Part shown: one piece after another, positions 44,591 through 55,312 of the stretch
Layout: each line of letters starts with the position of its first letter
Numbering within the stretch: the first letter of the stretch is position 1
Assembly (NCBI GenBank): GCA_920105625.2
Contig: OV050030.1
Coordinates: forward strand, 68,105,807-68,169,806
Length of the DNA: 64,000 nucleotides
Direction of reading: 5' to 3'
From: Clusia tigrina
Lineage: Eukaryota; Arthropoda; Insecta; Diptera; Clusiidae
Made by a program: the position numbers and the translations under genes
Notes under the pieces: model-generated
The model's input: only the letters and a program-made list of their open reading frames with translations
What the model was told of the DNA's origin: nothing
Database searches by the model: none

Positions 44591-44740
44591 TGAAATCTGA
44601 AGTCGAATTAGACCGACTTCGAAATACCCTTTACTTTTCACTGTGCGTGCGAGTTAAACAATTAAGATGTTTCCTTCATAAATCGTCATTAGGACCATAG
44701 CTACGGAAATTTTCGGTAGCGTAGCCTAAGTTAATTATAA
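44591..44740. repeat. Dyad-containing repeat, left copy
   Basis: Similar to 47241-47400 (both begin tctgaagtcg). The dyad GAAGTCG-N8-CGACTTC at 44599-44620 is intact and followed by gaaatac. Positioned to the left of the copia fragment. A related block (gggaggTGTGGCCTTTATaTGATCG-like) recurs at 44740 and 45068. Confidence 0.65.
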
Positions 44741-45216
44741 CAGAGGGAGGTGTGGCCTTTATATGATCGTCCCACTTTCCTGTGACTAGCTTTGGAGCCG
44801 CAATTTACTGATTCGTAAAATATTTGGTCCAAAAATATTGCATAGGCCCTATGTTTTAAACGTGAATCAATAGACTACTATGAAGGTTCGTTGTGAATAT
44901 TAGCATAGGGCAATAAAAATTAATATTGGATAAGTGTGGGCATGGCAGTAGAAACAATCTCCCCACATTTTGTTGTCCTAATATATTCTGCTACCAATTT
45001 GCATTCATATATCTTCATAAGAAGCCTACATATGTGAATTTTAAGTGAGGTGCCAGAAGTTCAATAAATGGGAGGGAGGCGTGCCCTTTATCTGATCGAC
45101 GCTATTTATTGTGTATGGCTTTGCAGCGTGAATATACGTACTAATGGAGTACACTCGTAAATAACGTTGGAAGCCGTTCTATTTTTGATGTAAACTGCTG
45201 TATTCGTTGCATCAAC
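44741..45216. repeat. Two copies of a short diverged block
   Basis: At 44742-44772 and 45069-45100 a block of about 30 bases (gagggagg, then ccttta, then tgatcg) is repeated with a period near 328. No gene. It may be copia LTR or a dispersed repeat. Confidence 0.45.
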
Positions 45217-45730
45217 TCACAAGTATAATGGTAACTGCCTGGTATGAAGAATTGCTTTTGTACTTTCCATGACGGTTCTATTTTGCCGCTCTATTAAATC
45301 ATTTTGCTCAGGAGCTCTTGGTGTCGTTACTTCGTGCTTTATATTGTTTTTCAAAAACAGACAATTTACTTCCTCATTGAAAAATTCAAGGCCACCATCA
45401 GACAGTATGCGTTTTATTTTATGTCCGTCTGCTTGTACATAGGCCAAAAACTGCATCAGCTTGCTTAAAATATCTGTTTTGTTCTTTAAAACATAGAATG
45501 TAGAAATAATTGGATGCACCAATTGATGAAGTAGTCACATTTTTAATAAAAAACCATGTGAAACGTCTCGCCTGGTTTCTTCGCTCATTTGCGCCAGATG
45601 TTGGAATAGGGTTTCTATGCTGCTTACCTTTTGGTACATCCGGAATGTCCAAATCTTTGACAATTGGATGTTCACGTACTTCACGCAGCGTTTTAAAGTT
45701 TACGTGGCCAAGTCGCTCATCCCATAACAT
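45217..45730 (-). pseudogene. copia GAG-pre-integrase and integrase core
   Basis: 45730-45419: LWDERLGHVNFKTLREV (H of the zinc motif), then a frameshift. 45522-45217: YVLKNKTDILSKLMQFLAYV, IKRILSDGGLEFFNEEVN (second catalytic Asp), EVTTPRAPEQNDLIERQNRTVME (catalytic Glu in ERQNR). The Asp of the first motif falls at the frameshift. Confidence 0.92.
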
Positions 45731-45829
45731 TATAGACTCTTTTGTTAACGTTCACTCATGACACTGGATTCACATTCATGGGGTACAATCGGTTTTCATT
45801 TTTGGCTTCATCTATAACATCATTGCCTT

Positions 45830-46288
45830 TTATGAAATAAACATACTCACCACCTGGCTCAAATATGACACTTGCGCCTCTTTCAGTTGTTTTTGAAATT
45901 GAAATAAAATTTTTATTGTATTCTGGCGCCAGCAATACATTTTTAATAATAAAAATATCATTTGACTTGCCTTGTCTCCTTTGCAGTGTAGTTGTATACG
46001 TCGACCGTTGCCGACTCTTACATATGCATTTTCATTCAATTCTGTGAAAATTCTTTTACAGTTTCCTCTGGAACGACATATGATCAGTGGCCCATGAATC
46101 TGCATAAAAAATATTTTCGCGCTTATTAAAAAAGTGTTTGCATTGAATAAATATCCATTTTCATCAATTTGATCTGTTTGACGTTTATTTTTGCTTTTTA
46201 CTTTTTGTAGGCCAGTGAGTGAGGTTCGCTTTTTCTTTCTTCTCTGTTTTGTTGCTCTCTTTGAAGTTTTCTGCATTCTCTTGCCCAA
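45830..46288 (-). pseudogene. copia protease region
   Basis: In the main frame the end of gag runs on, and NENAYVRVGNGRRIQLHCKG (protease region) is recognisable. The catalytic DSGA/DTGA-type motif appears in a shifted frame near 46090 as DSWATDH. The end of the domain (KGNDVIDEAKNENRLYP) lies in yet another frame to 45780. Confidence 0.75.
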
Positions 46289-46413
46289 TGTCTCAATTTA
46301 TGACAATAATTGCACTTGTTATATTGTTTTTGGTTTGAAATATTGTTGTTGCTCGACATGGCATATGCAATAAAATCAACGACTGGTTCGCCATCTGCCA
46401 TTTTGATAGTCAT
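46198..46413 (-). pseudogene. copia gag zinc knuckle
   Basis: 71 codons. CNYCHKLRHWARECRKLQRE is the CX2CX4HX4C knuckle (C-x2-C-x4-H-x4-C) followed by an Arg/Glu-rich tail. Confidence 0.87.
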
Positions 46414-46560
46414 AAACTTCTCAAGCAGAACTTGTTCGCTTTTCTCAGCGTGTACTGATTTAAGCTTTGACCATATTTGCGTTTCTGTTGAACAGTCAGT
46501 GAGGTACTTCAGCTGCCCCCCTCTAATACTCTCTCGTTGAGTGCCTCCGTTTCCGCATCT

Positions 46561-47240
46561 TTTCCTCTCATTGTAAGGCAGTTCGCTGTGTCCTCTCCGC
46601 TGTACCCAGGATATATGGCTTTAATTTTTTTCAGCCATATATATTTCCATATGACGTAGCCAAAGTTGGAAATTCAGCTCTTGATTCACTCATGCTTGCT
46701 TCTATAACGTTTTGAGGCTCAGCCCGAGTTTCGGAGTTTGAAGAAATACTATCACTTAGATTTTCGATAGAATCCGAAACAATTGCAGAATCAGTCGGAA
46801 CCGACTCGTCGAGGGTGACAATTTCACAATTTACTCAAAATCTATATGCTCACGCGACACGTGGGCATCTGGGCCCATAACCTATTAAGATATTTGAGAT
46901 TTTTTTCAAGAATAAAATATAAAAAGAAAAGCTAGAGTGCGAGCCAAAAATGGAAAGAAAAATTATTTCCAACATAACTAATATCTTTATGAATGTGTCA
47001 GAAAGCTAAACATAAATCTGCTTATCTATTAAATTTATAGCACAGAAAGTGATCATCTCAACACACCCTGAAAAAACGGCTTCACTGTTGGTCATATCCG
47101 ACAGAAGAGAACATGCAGCGGTTAATTTAAATTTTTTATAACATTACCATTTAAGTATTGCGTTATTTTCATATAAGTTAACACCTCAATGAACTGGCAT
47201 TTTGAAGTTGGTAGTAAATGAAGGAATATATATCGAGTAA
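46561..47240. other. No gene recognised; likely eroded copia gag or leader
   Basis: Short Glu/Ser-rich reading on minus near 46650-46850, then AT-rich DNA. Confidence 0.4.
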
Positions 47241-47400
47241 AGAAGTCTGAAGTCGGGTTAGAGCGACTTCGAAATACACTTTGCCTTTCCTTGAAAGTAC
47301 GAGTTCAACAATGTGGATGTTTTCATCATAAAACATCTTTAGGCGAATCTACGGTAATTTTCGGTCAGGTACCTTAAATTGATTATATTAGTGGCAGGCG
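47241..47400. repeat. Dyad-containing repeat, right copy
   Basis: Same orientation as 44591-44740. The dyad GAAGTCG-N8-CGACTTC lies at 47249-47270; the two loops differ at several of the eight positions while both stems are unchanged. The pair flanks the copia coding remnant on both sides. Confidence 0.65.
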
Positions 47401-47639
47401 TTGCCTCAATATATGTACTAATATAAAATTTCGTCCAAAAATTTTGTGTTGGTTGTAAGATATAATAATATGTCAATAGTGGGCGCGTTTTCTGTGTGGT
47501 GTTTAAAGTTACTACCTGCAATCTTCCTGTGGAATTTCATCGATAAATATTTAATAGGACCCTAGTAATGATTTTTGGCTCATTGTTGGCGTGGCAATTA
47601 TATTATGATCTCCATATTCTGCACACACACTATTATCGA
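47401..47639. other. No gene recognised
   Basis: Continuation of the dyad repeat with weak similarity (ttTcGTCCAAAAAttttg vs TtgGTCCAAAAATattg near 44825). Confidence 0.35.
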
Positions 47640-47781
47640 CCCCATTTAGGTTAGGTTAGGTTAACCTAGCTGTCATAAAGACACGCATAGACCGATTGGT
47701 CCCTAGCGATACCAGATGGGGTCTGACCTTTATGCAGATTTCCAGTAGACATCTCGTAGAATGTCGACAATTTTTGCGAAT

Positions 47782-47982
47782 TTAAGCTGTGCTGTTAGCT
47801 CCATTCTTGAGATGTCTTCCAATCTCCCAAACTGTGGGGCTCCTAAGCATTTTTAGCGCTTTTTTTATTAACGCAGGACATATACAAAGGAGATTTTCTA
47901 GAGTTTCCCTTACTCCAATCTCCCTAGATTTCCTACAATCTTCATTGTCCGTAATTACTATCTTGTGAGCATGTGCCACCAA
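47782..47982 (-). pseudogene. LOA element D: C-terminal cysteine motif
   Basis: 66 codons: NEDCRKSREIGVRETLENLL and CICPALIKKALKMLRSP. The motif C-x(n)-C-x-C is that of LOA ORF2 ends (CRKCGxxxxxETxEHxLCxCP). Confidence 0.8.
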
Positions 47983-48167
47983 TAAATAATTCCTTTCTTG
48001 GTGTAGGCTAGCTCTCCGGCTTTCCTAACAGCGAAGACTTCCGCTTGATAGATACTATCCCGGTCAGGCAACTTTATAAGCTGCCTAATTCCCAACTCTG
48101 AGCAACAGATGCCAGCTCCCACACCATCCATCGATTTAGAGCCATCCGTGTAAAAGTTAAAGGTCCT

Positions 48168-48551
48168 TCAGCTCGGCATCATGCCCTTACGCCACCCTTC
48201 CTCTTCGATTGTAGTTCGATACCTTCTTTCCCAATTAAAACGTGGAGTCATGTAATCAGTATTGCACACACCCCTTCTGCCAATTGAGCTATGCCCGAAG
48301 GTTCTGTGAGTGAAATCTCCTGTAGCCGTCATTCTCTCCGCGGATTTCGCTGCAAGATTCTCCACCACAAGGTCGATAGGCGGCATGTTCAGTACTGTTT
48401 CAAGAGCACCCGTTCTTCCACTCCTCAGTGCGCCTGTTATGAAAAGGGCGCTGAATTCTTCCCATTGGCATTCTATATGTAGCCTTCTTTGTTGCAGTCC
48501 ACCACTCTTGCGGTGTAGCACCAGTGCATCAGCGAGGAAGGAGGACCCCAA
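48168..48551 (-). pseudogene. LOA element D: RT thumb region
   Basis: 127 codons, with SSFLADALVLHRKSGGLQQR and FITGALRSGRTGALETVLNM, PPIDLVVENLAAKSAERMTA. Highly similar in layout to 8230-9057 of LOA element A (PPIHLFAESFATKSAGRLMA). Confidence 0.85.
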
Positions 48552-48912
48552 GTAACGCCCAGCATTCTTTTGCTTGCATATAGCGTGTTACTTGCCTTAT
48601 TCACCCTTTACTCAACATTGCGCCTCCACATAAACTTATTGTCCAAACTTACTCCAAGGTTCTTTGTCTGGTCTTTGAGAGTAAGTTCACTGTCACCTAG
48701 CTTCGGGAAGTTCCACGCTGGGACCTTGTACTTTCTGGTAAAGAGTATCATGTCCGTTTTATCCGTGTTTACTACCAAGCCTACCCCAGATGCCTACTGA
48801 CGAATCGTTTTAAGAATGTTGATCATTATGTTACAGCATATGCCACTAGTTTAAGTGCCTTCCCATCAAATTCCCTAAGTAGATCGTTTACTACAAGTAA
48901 CCACTGAAGGAG

Positions 48913-49444
48913 CTATGGCACTCCTCTTTGTGGGGTACATCTGTCTGCCTGTTTGGTCACTTTAACTTCGATCCATTCCACTCTTATTTTTCTACAACCT
49001 AGAAACTGCTTTATCCACAGATAAACAGTGGGTTCTACATTAATTTTTACCATGCTATGCAAAATAGCATCCTTCGTCACGTTGGTGAAAGCTCTTGATA
49101 TATCTAGGAAGACCCTAAGGGCATATTCTTTATATTCTAAGGCCCTTTCTGTATTCAGCACTAGCGAATGAAGTGCAGTCTCCGCGGATCTGCCTTTAGT
49201 ATAATCGTGTTGCGCTTTTGACATATTATCTGGATCAATTGTGTCCCTGATATATGCGTCTAGTATCTTCTCTAACGTCTTCAGAAGGAATGAGGTCAAA
49301 CTGATTGGCCTTTATTCTTTTGAGTAGAATCCTCGGCTGTCTCCACGAAGCAGGCACATAGCCGAACCCTAAACATCTCGTATATATCGTTTTTAGACAT
49401 GCTACCAATAGATTGCTGACCTTTTGGAGCATGGATGGGAACAT
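48913..49444 (-). pseudogene. LOA element D: RT fingers and palm start
   Basis: 49444-49235 and 49299-48913. GFGYVPASWRQPRILLKRIK, then MTSFLLKTLEKILDAYIRDT, GRSAETALHSLVLNTERALE, YALRVFLDISRAFTNVTKDA (catalytic Asp in FLDIS), WIKQFLGCRKIRVEW and RCTPQRGVP. A stop ends the frame before the YADD box. Confidence 0.9.
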
Positions 49445-49839
49445 TCCGTCCAGACCCGGGGATTTAAATGGGTCAAAGGAATTTATTGCCCATTATATTA
49501 TATTTGCTGTAATGATATATTTGTTGGAATGTCGTTCGAAGTATCTCTTATAGGTTCGGGATCTACAGTGTCAGTACAGCCCGGGAAATTTTTACTGACT
49601 GACAAGGTCCTCGAGGAATTCCTCAAAGCTGTGAGTCCAGTCTCCATTGTTTTTACGTATAAATTGGGCATGGTCGGTTTCTTTGAAATCAGTTTCCTGA
49701 GCCTAGCCGATTCGTTTGTATTTTCAAAAATTGCAACAGAAGTCTTTCCAAGATTCCCTCTTGGCTACGCGAGTAATGAGCTTAAGGCTCATAAAGTAAT
49801 AAATAAAAAAAATTTTTATTTTAAGTTTTTCTTTATTTA

Positions 49840-50194
49840 AAATTATATTTAGGCAACTCAACAGTTTGCCATTGATCTTAAGACTAACTTCTGTTTAATT
49901 CGAACTTCAATACTCAAAAATAAAAAAATGCTTGCTAATCATAAGCAACGGAAGCAATGACGATCCTGACGTTGCTTATTTCAAAGCAAAAAACTTTTTA
50001 TTACTTATTTCTGATTATAAGTTACGAATATCTTTGAACAGCTATGCTGACGTCGACAACCTCAACATTGTTGCTCAACTTGAGTGGTCAGCCAAATATG
50101 AGCAACGAAGACAATGACTTTATTTTGATAAATATTTCTGAACGATTATGTTGATGTCGTCAACCTCAACATAACTGTTGCTGGATACGTAACA
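49840..50194 (-). repeat. Errantivirus 3' LTR
   Basis: Starts TGTTACGTATCCAGCAAC next to the polypurine tract. AT-rich end with AATAAAG near 49830-49840. The other LTR is not in the window. Confidence 0.65.
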
Positions 50195-50331
50195 CCTCCC
50201 CCTTTTGTCTTTGCATTATTTTTTATGTTTACATTAGTTTTTTTATTTCTCATTTTATAACATACTATGGATACTATTATTAGAACACAAATTATAGTTA
50301 AGATTGAAGTATCGGATATTTGTGTATACAT
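50146..50331 (-). pseudogene. Errantivirus env transmembrane end
   Basis: 61 codons with SILTIICVLIIVSIVCYKMR, a membrane anchor followed by basic residues. It lies just upstream of the polypurine tract, where env normally ends. Confidence 0.7.
50195..50212 (-). other. Polypurine tract of the errantivirus
   Basis: On minus AAAGACAAAAGGGGGAGG directly precedes TGTTACG, the start of the 3' LTR. This primes plus-strand DNA synthesis in the family. Confidence 0.8.
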
Positions 50332-50791
50332 TTTTAGTTCTTTTATTTTCTTAATGTTTTCAATTTGCTTAGTTGCTATTTATTTAAACGTTAATTCAAT
50401 AGAAAATTTGTATGATTCTTTGGGCTTTATTTCTAGAAATTTTTGTAAATAAATTTGTTCATAGTTATAGAAGATTTCATCCTATATTGTTATTGAACAA
50501 TTTGTGAATTCTATTAGATTATTACTGGTTACAATTTTTTCTGTTTCGAGCAAATCGCATTTTTGTGTAATGAGTGTTTTTCTTCCTTTTACATTTTGCA
50601 ACAAAATTATGCCATCATTTATGTTTTTTATTTGTGTTTTATCATCGTGTTACAGTTTACAATTATTCTTAATAACACAATGTTTGCTGAGTTTTAGCTC
50701 TTTTAACTTTTTATCTTGTTCATAAGTATATGATTTATTTTGTATGTTTATTATTCGTTCGTAATCGCTCTCTATCCTAAAATTTTCAGTG

Positions 50792-51968
50792 TTAGTGATC
50801 GATTAGGATTACTTTAGTTTGTATGTAGTCAATTGGTAGTTTAATTGCAAATATTAATGTATTCTCATGGAACATTACTCCCATACGAATTAGTTTAATC
50901 TTATAAATGTCTATGTGATATTTATTAAATTCCTCTGAGGTTAGTATTGATGGATGAAAAATGTTATATTTAACGGATCCTATTGTGTCCAATGTGTCGT
51001 CTACTTTACTTTGTAAAAAAATTAAATTTATTATTTGGTCATGGAATAACACGTCATTTCTTATATCGTTGTTATGGGTCTTAATGTGATTGATGTATTG
51101 TAATATTTTTTCCCGATCGTCCTTTATTGTCTCTTTTAGTATGTGAATGGAGTTGTTTACGTTAAGGTAGGACCAAAATAGACGAGACGTAACGATAGCG
51201 ATTGGACGGACGTCAGCACTCGTTGCGCCGATTTTGACATTGAACCTAAAATGTGACGCTATCAAACGCATCGATGGATGGTTTTTTCCACAAATTCCGA
51301 GCTCATCCCTTACAGCGGCGATTAAATTGTAGCAAAATTCCGTCATTTTAATTTTAATTTCTTTAAAAAATAATAATTTTGTCAACCAAATAGCTCTTGT
51401 GACGAGTAGCAGACGTTTGCATTTCGGTTCTTACGGAACCGATCGTCACATCTAAATGTTTCGTTCAGATTCGATCAAATACGTATGGCCATTTTGGCTA
51501 TTAACATTGATTCACATATGCCTGAACTTAATCGTCACGTTTCGTCTCGTCTATTTTGGTTAGCCCTTTAGTATTGATATCTATTTGTTTATTGATGGTT
51601 TCTATTGTCTGCTGACTGTTAAATTGGTTAATTCTTATATGTTCGCGTATGTCTTTTCGGTATTCGTCGTCCATTAGTCCACGTTTTTGTCTGTTATGTG
51701 GTATAAATAATCGAATTTTTGATCGCAAAGACATTATTTCAACATCAAGTTGATGTCTATTTTCCCTAGATATGCTTTTTATATTTTGTTCTACACTGTC
51801 TACCACTGATATTAATTCTAATGGATTGATTATGTGTACTATAATATTGGTTCTGTTTATTATCTCTACCATTGGCGTTTCTATAGTTATAAATCCTACC
51901 TCGGATTTAATTAGCGTTATTACTACTGTAGCCGATGTCAGGAGTGGTTGCATTAGGAGTATTGCCAT
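50792..51968 (-). pseudogene. Errantivirus envelope-like protein, interrupted by insert
   Basis: The first part (51968-51528, 146 codons) has a hydrophobic start (residues 3-20), a basic cleavage site at residues 93-96 (RQKR followed by G) and a helical stretch. The second part (within 51385-50792) resumes after the insert with NNSIHILKETIKDDREKILQ and LFHDQIINLIFLQSK, as in insect errantivirus env of the F-like type. Known role of the family: membrane fusion of virus particles. Here it is disrupted. Confidence 0.82.
51172..51560. mobile_element. TIR-flanked insert in env (389 bp, MITE-like)
   Basis: Ends are exact inverted repeats over 18 bases: ACCAAAATAGACGAGACG on the left and its complement on the right at 51543-51560; beyond that similarity fades. 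Its interior is not like env. A clear target duplication is not visible (CTA on both sides with an offset), so the class is open. Confidence 0.75.
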
Positions 51969-52052
51969 CAGTATTATTACCTGTAATTAATTGGTATTTT
52001 AGTGGTCTTTTTCTATTTGTATCTTGAACATTGTTAACATCTTTTTTTTTAC

Positions 52053-52547
52053 TTATTTTGGGGTTGCTTTGTGTGAGACATTTTTGTAATTCTTTATGAA
52101 TCCTACTCGGCTTGTTTCAATGTATGTCTCTCTTTTTGGGTTTGCTCTGTCAATGCCCTTTCTTTTTTGTTTGTCTAACCTGCTGAAAATTATACAGTGA
52201 TCTATTTTATTATTCTGCACCTCAAACGGTAAACACTGAATGGTACTATGGTAGCTGTCGTTATAAAGTTTTACTGCTTCACATACTTGCGGTATTATGG
52301 GTATTTTTTCTTCTATATTGAGAATTATTTTTTTCTCAGTTAGGGTGTTATTGAAGCGTTCTATATCGCTATTACCTGTATGACTGTTTGGCTTCGTAGT
52401 GTAATATTCTATCCCCTCGTTTTGCAAAAATTCCCTGAAACTTTCGTTATTAAACTGATTACACAGGTCTGCGACCAAAAAACTGCATAGGATTTTTTTA
52501 CATTTTCTTACAGATTTTGACCTCCCCAAAACAGAAAAAATATTCAA
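52053..52547 (-). pseudogene. Errantivirus integrase C-terminal part
   Basis: 164 codons. FREFLQNEGIEYYTTKPNSH TGNSDIERFNNTL (two adjoining parts) holds the catalytic Glu (DIERF). Then LYNDSYHSTIQCLPFEVQNN and a basic end. The first two catalytic Asp lie upstream and are missing or garbled; the first 25 residues are out of frame. Confidence 0.9.
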
Positions 52548-52788
52548 ATTATTATATCACATAAGTTTTTATGTATATTGCAGCATCTATCTTCATTGGT
52601 AATAAACCAGTATATATGTACATATTTCCCTATAATTCCGCCGTTCAATAGCGTTCTTTTGCATGGCAACCAATTTTTTACTCATACTAACATATTGCTT
52701 TTCGCTTTACCCATTGTCTATTGCTACACTCATTTACTCTCTGTACAACCTAACACGCACAAGTGCCTTCATTTACTTCTGAGCCATT
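52548..52788. other. Stretch between errantivirus and right inverted-repeat arm
   Basis: No gene recognised. It abuts the inverted-repeat boundary at 52789 and is not found at the left boundary. Confidence 0.5.
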
Positions 52789-53108
52789 ACACGTAAAAAG
52801 GATGGGACTCACAAACAATAATGAATGCAGAAAATGTGGGGAGCAAGGCACAAGAGAAACTTAGGAGCATCTACTATGCCTATGCCCTGCAATATCGAAA
52901 ACGCGCTTATCACATCTGGGAGCCCCTGGTTTGTAGGACTCCAAGAGGTCGCACAACTAGGGATAATTTCTTTCTTAAGATTTGCTAAGAGCGTCTTCCT
53001 GTTCAACGATTTATACTATAGCTCTTAAATGGATATCCATCTGGCGCCACAAAGGAACTTGTAGGGCTATGTGTGGCCTTAATGGCCGCCCAGTCTAAAC
53101 TACCCTAA
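52789..53108 (+). pseudogene. LOA element A 3' end (right arm, truncated at boundary)
   Basis: Mirror of 7986-8305. It begins inside the C-terminal Cys motif (CRKCGEQGTRET, near 52833-52860), with none of the upstream LOA sequence that the left copy has. Confidence 0.87.
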
Positions 53109-54548
53109 CCTCTGATAGTGGTGCACTGTCACAAGTGCCGACATCATTGGACTAAAAAATTAAAGTCAAAACAGAAAGTGAATAGTTCAAATATCGATGA
53201 GCGTGAAACGCTATCCTCCAACCCAGCGAAGGCCCTCACTTGCAAACGCGCCAAAAACTAAAGTAGTCATATGCCTGCCTCGCACGAAATGAATACTGTA
53301 GTCCCAAAGTGTAAAAATCTAAGTAGTAGGAACATTTTAAACTTTATACTCACAAACCGAATATCCAGTAGAGCGAACAATGATCTACTCCCAATTTATT
53401 GCCAATTCCTACATCGCACAATGTGTTAAAAACAGCGCCAATACTGAATGTAATTGTGCGGAAACATTGCTTCAGCAGCAGTCTTTATCTGAGTTACCTT
53501 ACACTTTTCGCAGTATCTACAACAGCAACAACAATAACAGAACCTGCAAAAATAGCCACAACTGCAGAATCAGCAGTTTGTGTTTTCTGCATCCTTAGCA
53601 ACATCTAAAACAAGACAGGTAGGCAAGCTAAAAAAGTAACAAAACTTAATGCTAAAAACACTCCTAACACAAATAAAAACGCTTTGAAATATTATCAACA
53701 ATAGGAGATTCTGCTGCCTAAATGGATAAAATTAATAATATACCTACTAATAGTAAATAATGAAATATTTCAAAACAACGGTGAATATATCAGCAGGACA
53801 CTTTAACATATTTTCTGGGGCTCTAGGCTGATTGATCCTAACGGGAAGCAACAATACGCTGTCCTTATGCACCGTCAGCTCAACTTGGATTTCGAAAAAA
53901 AATTGCAGATCTGATTGGCTTTGGAATAACCAAAATTATTGACCGGAACTCGATATCATCAGACCAATCTCTGTAACTTTCTTCGGATCACTCTCCAGTA
54001 ATAATGAATTTATTCAAAGTAGCCCCCAGTTACCAAAAAAATGACCAATAAACCACAAGAACAAATTGGGCAATATATAAAGAGCCACATTTAAAATGTG
54101 ACGCAACTTTTGAAGAATTGAGTGCAATTATAATTGCAGTTGCCACACATGCTACCCCTCCTGTGATATTAGCACCCCTATTACTCATTGTAAAACTTGA
54201 ATGGAAATCGATTTACTTATTAACACAAAAAAACGACTAAGGAATGAGTGGCAACGTCATAAAGCACCTTCAACTAAACGTAGTTATTCATTAGCCAAGG
54301 ATCAACTATGTGAAGCATTAAACCAGCAACCATAAATATATGAAAAATTATACTCGAGTCTTAACTCCCACAGAAAAAACCAATTACTCCCTATTGAGAG
54401 TAAATAAAAGTGTTAAAACGCCGACGGAATGCGAACCACACATTAGACGCGTACATAGTTGATGTGCGAGGAGTGATGAAGAAAAGCGTGTATATTTGCT
54501 CATCATTTAAAAACCGTTTTCCAGCCAAATTATCCAACTAACAACTTT
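53109..54548 (+). pseudogene. Jockey element 5' half (right arm)
   Basis: Mirror of 6546-7985: ORF1 start, Gln/Asn-rich part (53380-53608), endonuclease scraps (53815-54010) and linker (54200-54540, KRLRNEWQRHKAPSTKRSYS). See the left copy. Confidence 0.75.
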
Positions 54549-54559
54549 ACAATTATATA

Positions 54560-55312
54560 TTGAAAGTATATAAAATATTCGAGGAACCGAATAGTCTTAC
54601 TTCCTTCTTTCTGAAAGTTCTCGAGAGAGCCATCGACCGTCGCATTCGAGATCTCTTTGAGAAGCACCCACTTTCTATGGCGCTGCATGCATATTTAAAG
54701 AGGAGATCTACAGAGACTGCACTACATAAAATGGTGCGAGTGGTAGAAAGGTCCCTTAATTTTAAGCAATTTACGCTGGCTGCTTTCTTAGACATGGAAG
54801 GAGCTTCTAATAACGTAAGGGCTGAAGCTATTAACTTAGCTCTTCACATGGCAGGGGTGGAAGGACCGATTGGTAATTGGATCTCATTCCTTCTGGGAAA
54901 CACACAAATCATAGCTGAATTAGGTAGTGCCAGGAATACGAAAAATGTTTCCAGATGTACACCCCAGGGCGCAGTCCTTTCACCTCTGTTGTGGGTAGTA
55001 TCTATCGATGAAAATCTCGCTAAACTTGACTCTGAAGGAGTCAAAATAGTCTCGTATGCTGACTACGTGCCGGTCCTGGTCTCTCGACCCTTCCCCACTG
55101 TGATGAGTGACATCATGGAGGATGCGTTGGGCAAACTTAGTAGATGGGCGAACAGTTGTGGCCTGGGCCTTAGCTCCGATAAAACAGAACTGTTGCTCTT
55201 CACAAAAAAATATTGGCCTCCATCCTTCAATCTGCCGGGGCTTAACGGTCAGTGGCTTTCACGTTCATCCATGGTAAAATATCTTGGTGTCATATTAGAC
55301 CTCAAAACTTAG
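54560..55312 (+). pseudogene. LOA RT domain (right arm)
   Basis: 250 codons. It differs from the left copy by a handful of residues (for example KRRSTET vs KGRSTET; GPIGNW vs GPICNW; PQGAVL vs PQGVVL). It has the same YADY lesion. Confidence 0.9.

Larger units (their letters stand above)
45217..46560 (-). mobile_element. Ty1/copia remnant (gag end, protease, integrase; RT missing)
   Basis: Minus order: gag zinc knuckle (46413-46198), protease in broken frames (46200-45800), GAG-pre-integrase and integrase (45730-45217). Copia order (integrase before RT) is clear. RT and RNase H are missing; the element stops in the integrase. Confidence 0.9.
47640..49795 (-). mobile_element. LOA-clade element D (5'-truncated)
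   Basis: Minus order: RT start (49444-48913), RT palm in broken frames (48900-48600, YAT/A-like DD box damaged), thumb (48551-48168), C-terminal motif (47982-47782) and a 3' tail with three TTAGG-like units near 47646-47663. The errantivirus lies directly at its 5' side. Confidence 0.85.
49830..52547 (-). mobile_element. Errantivirus (env-bearing Gypsy) remnant: integrase end, env, 3' LTR
   Basis: Minus order: integrase C-terminal part (52547-52053), env start with furin-type site (51968-51528), a TIR-flanked insert (51560-51172), env continuation (about 51170-50792), membrane segment (50331-50146), polypurine tract (50212-50195) and 3' LTR (50194 to about 49840). Gag, protease and RT are missing. 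An old, non-functional endogenous retrovirus copy. Confidence 0.9.

Noticed and set aside
47646..47663. TTAGG-like repeats (ttaggttaggttaggtta) as telomere sequence
   Set aside because: Only about three units, at the 3' end of a LOA element. Flies lack TTAGG telomeres, and such tails are known at non-LTR element ends.
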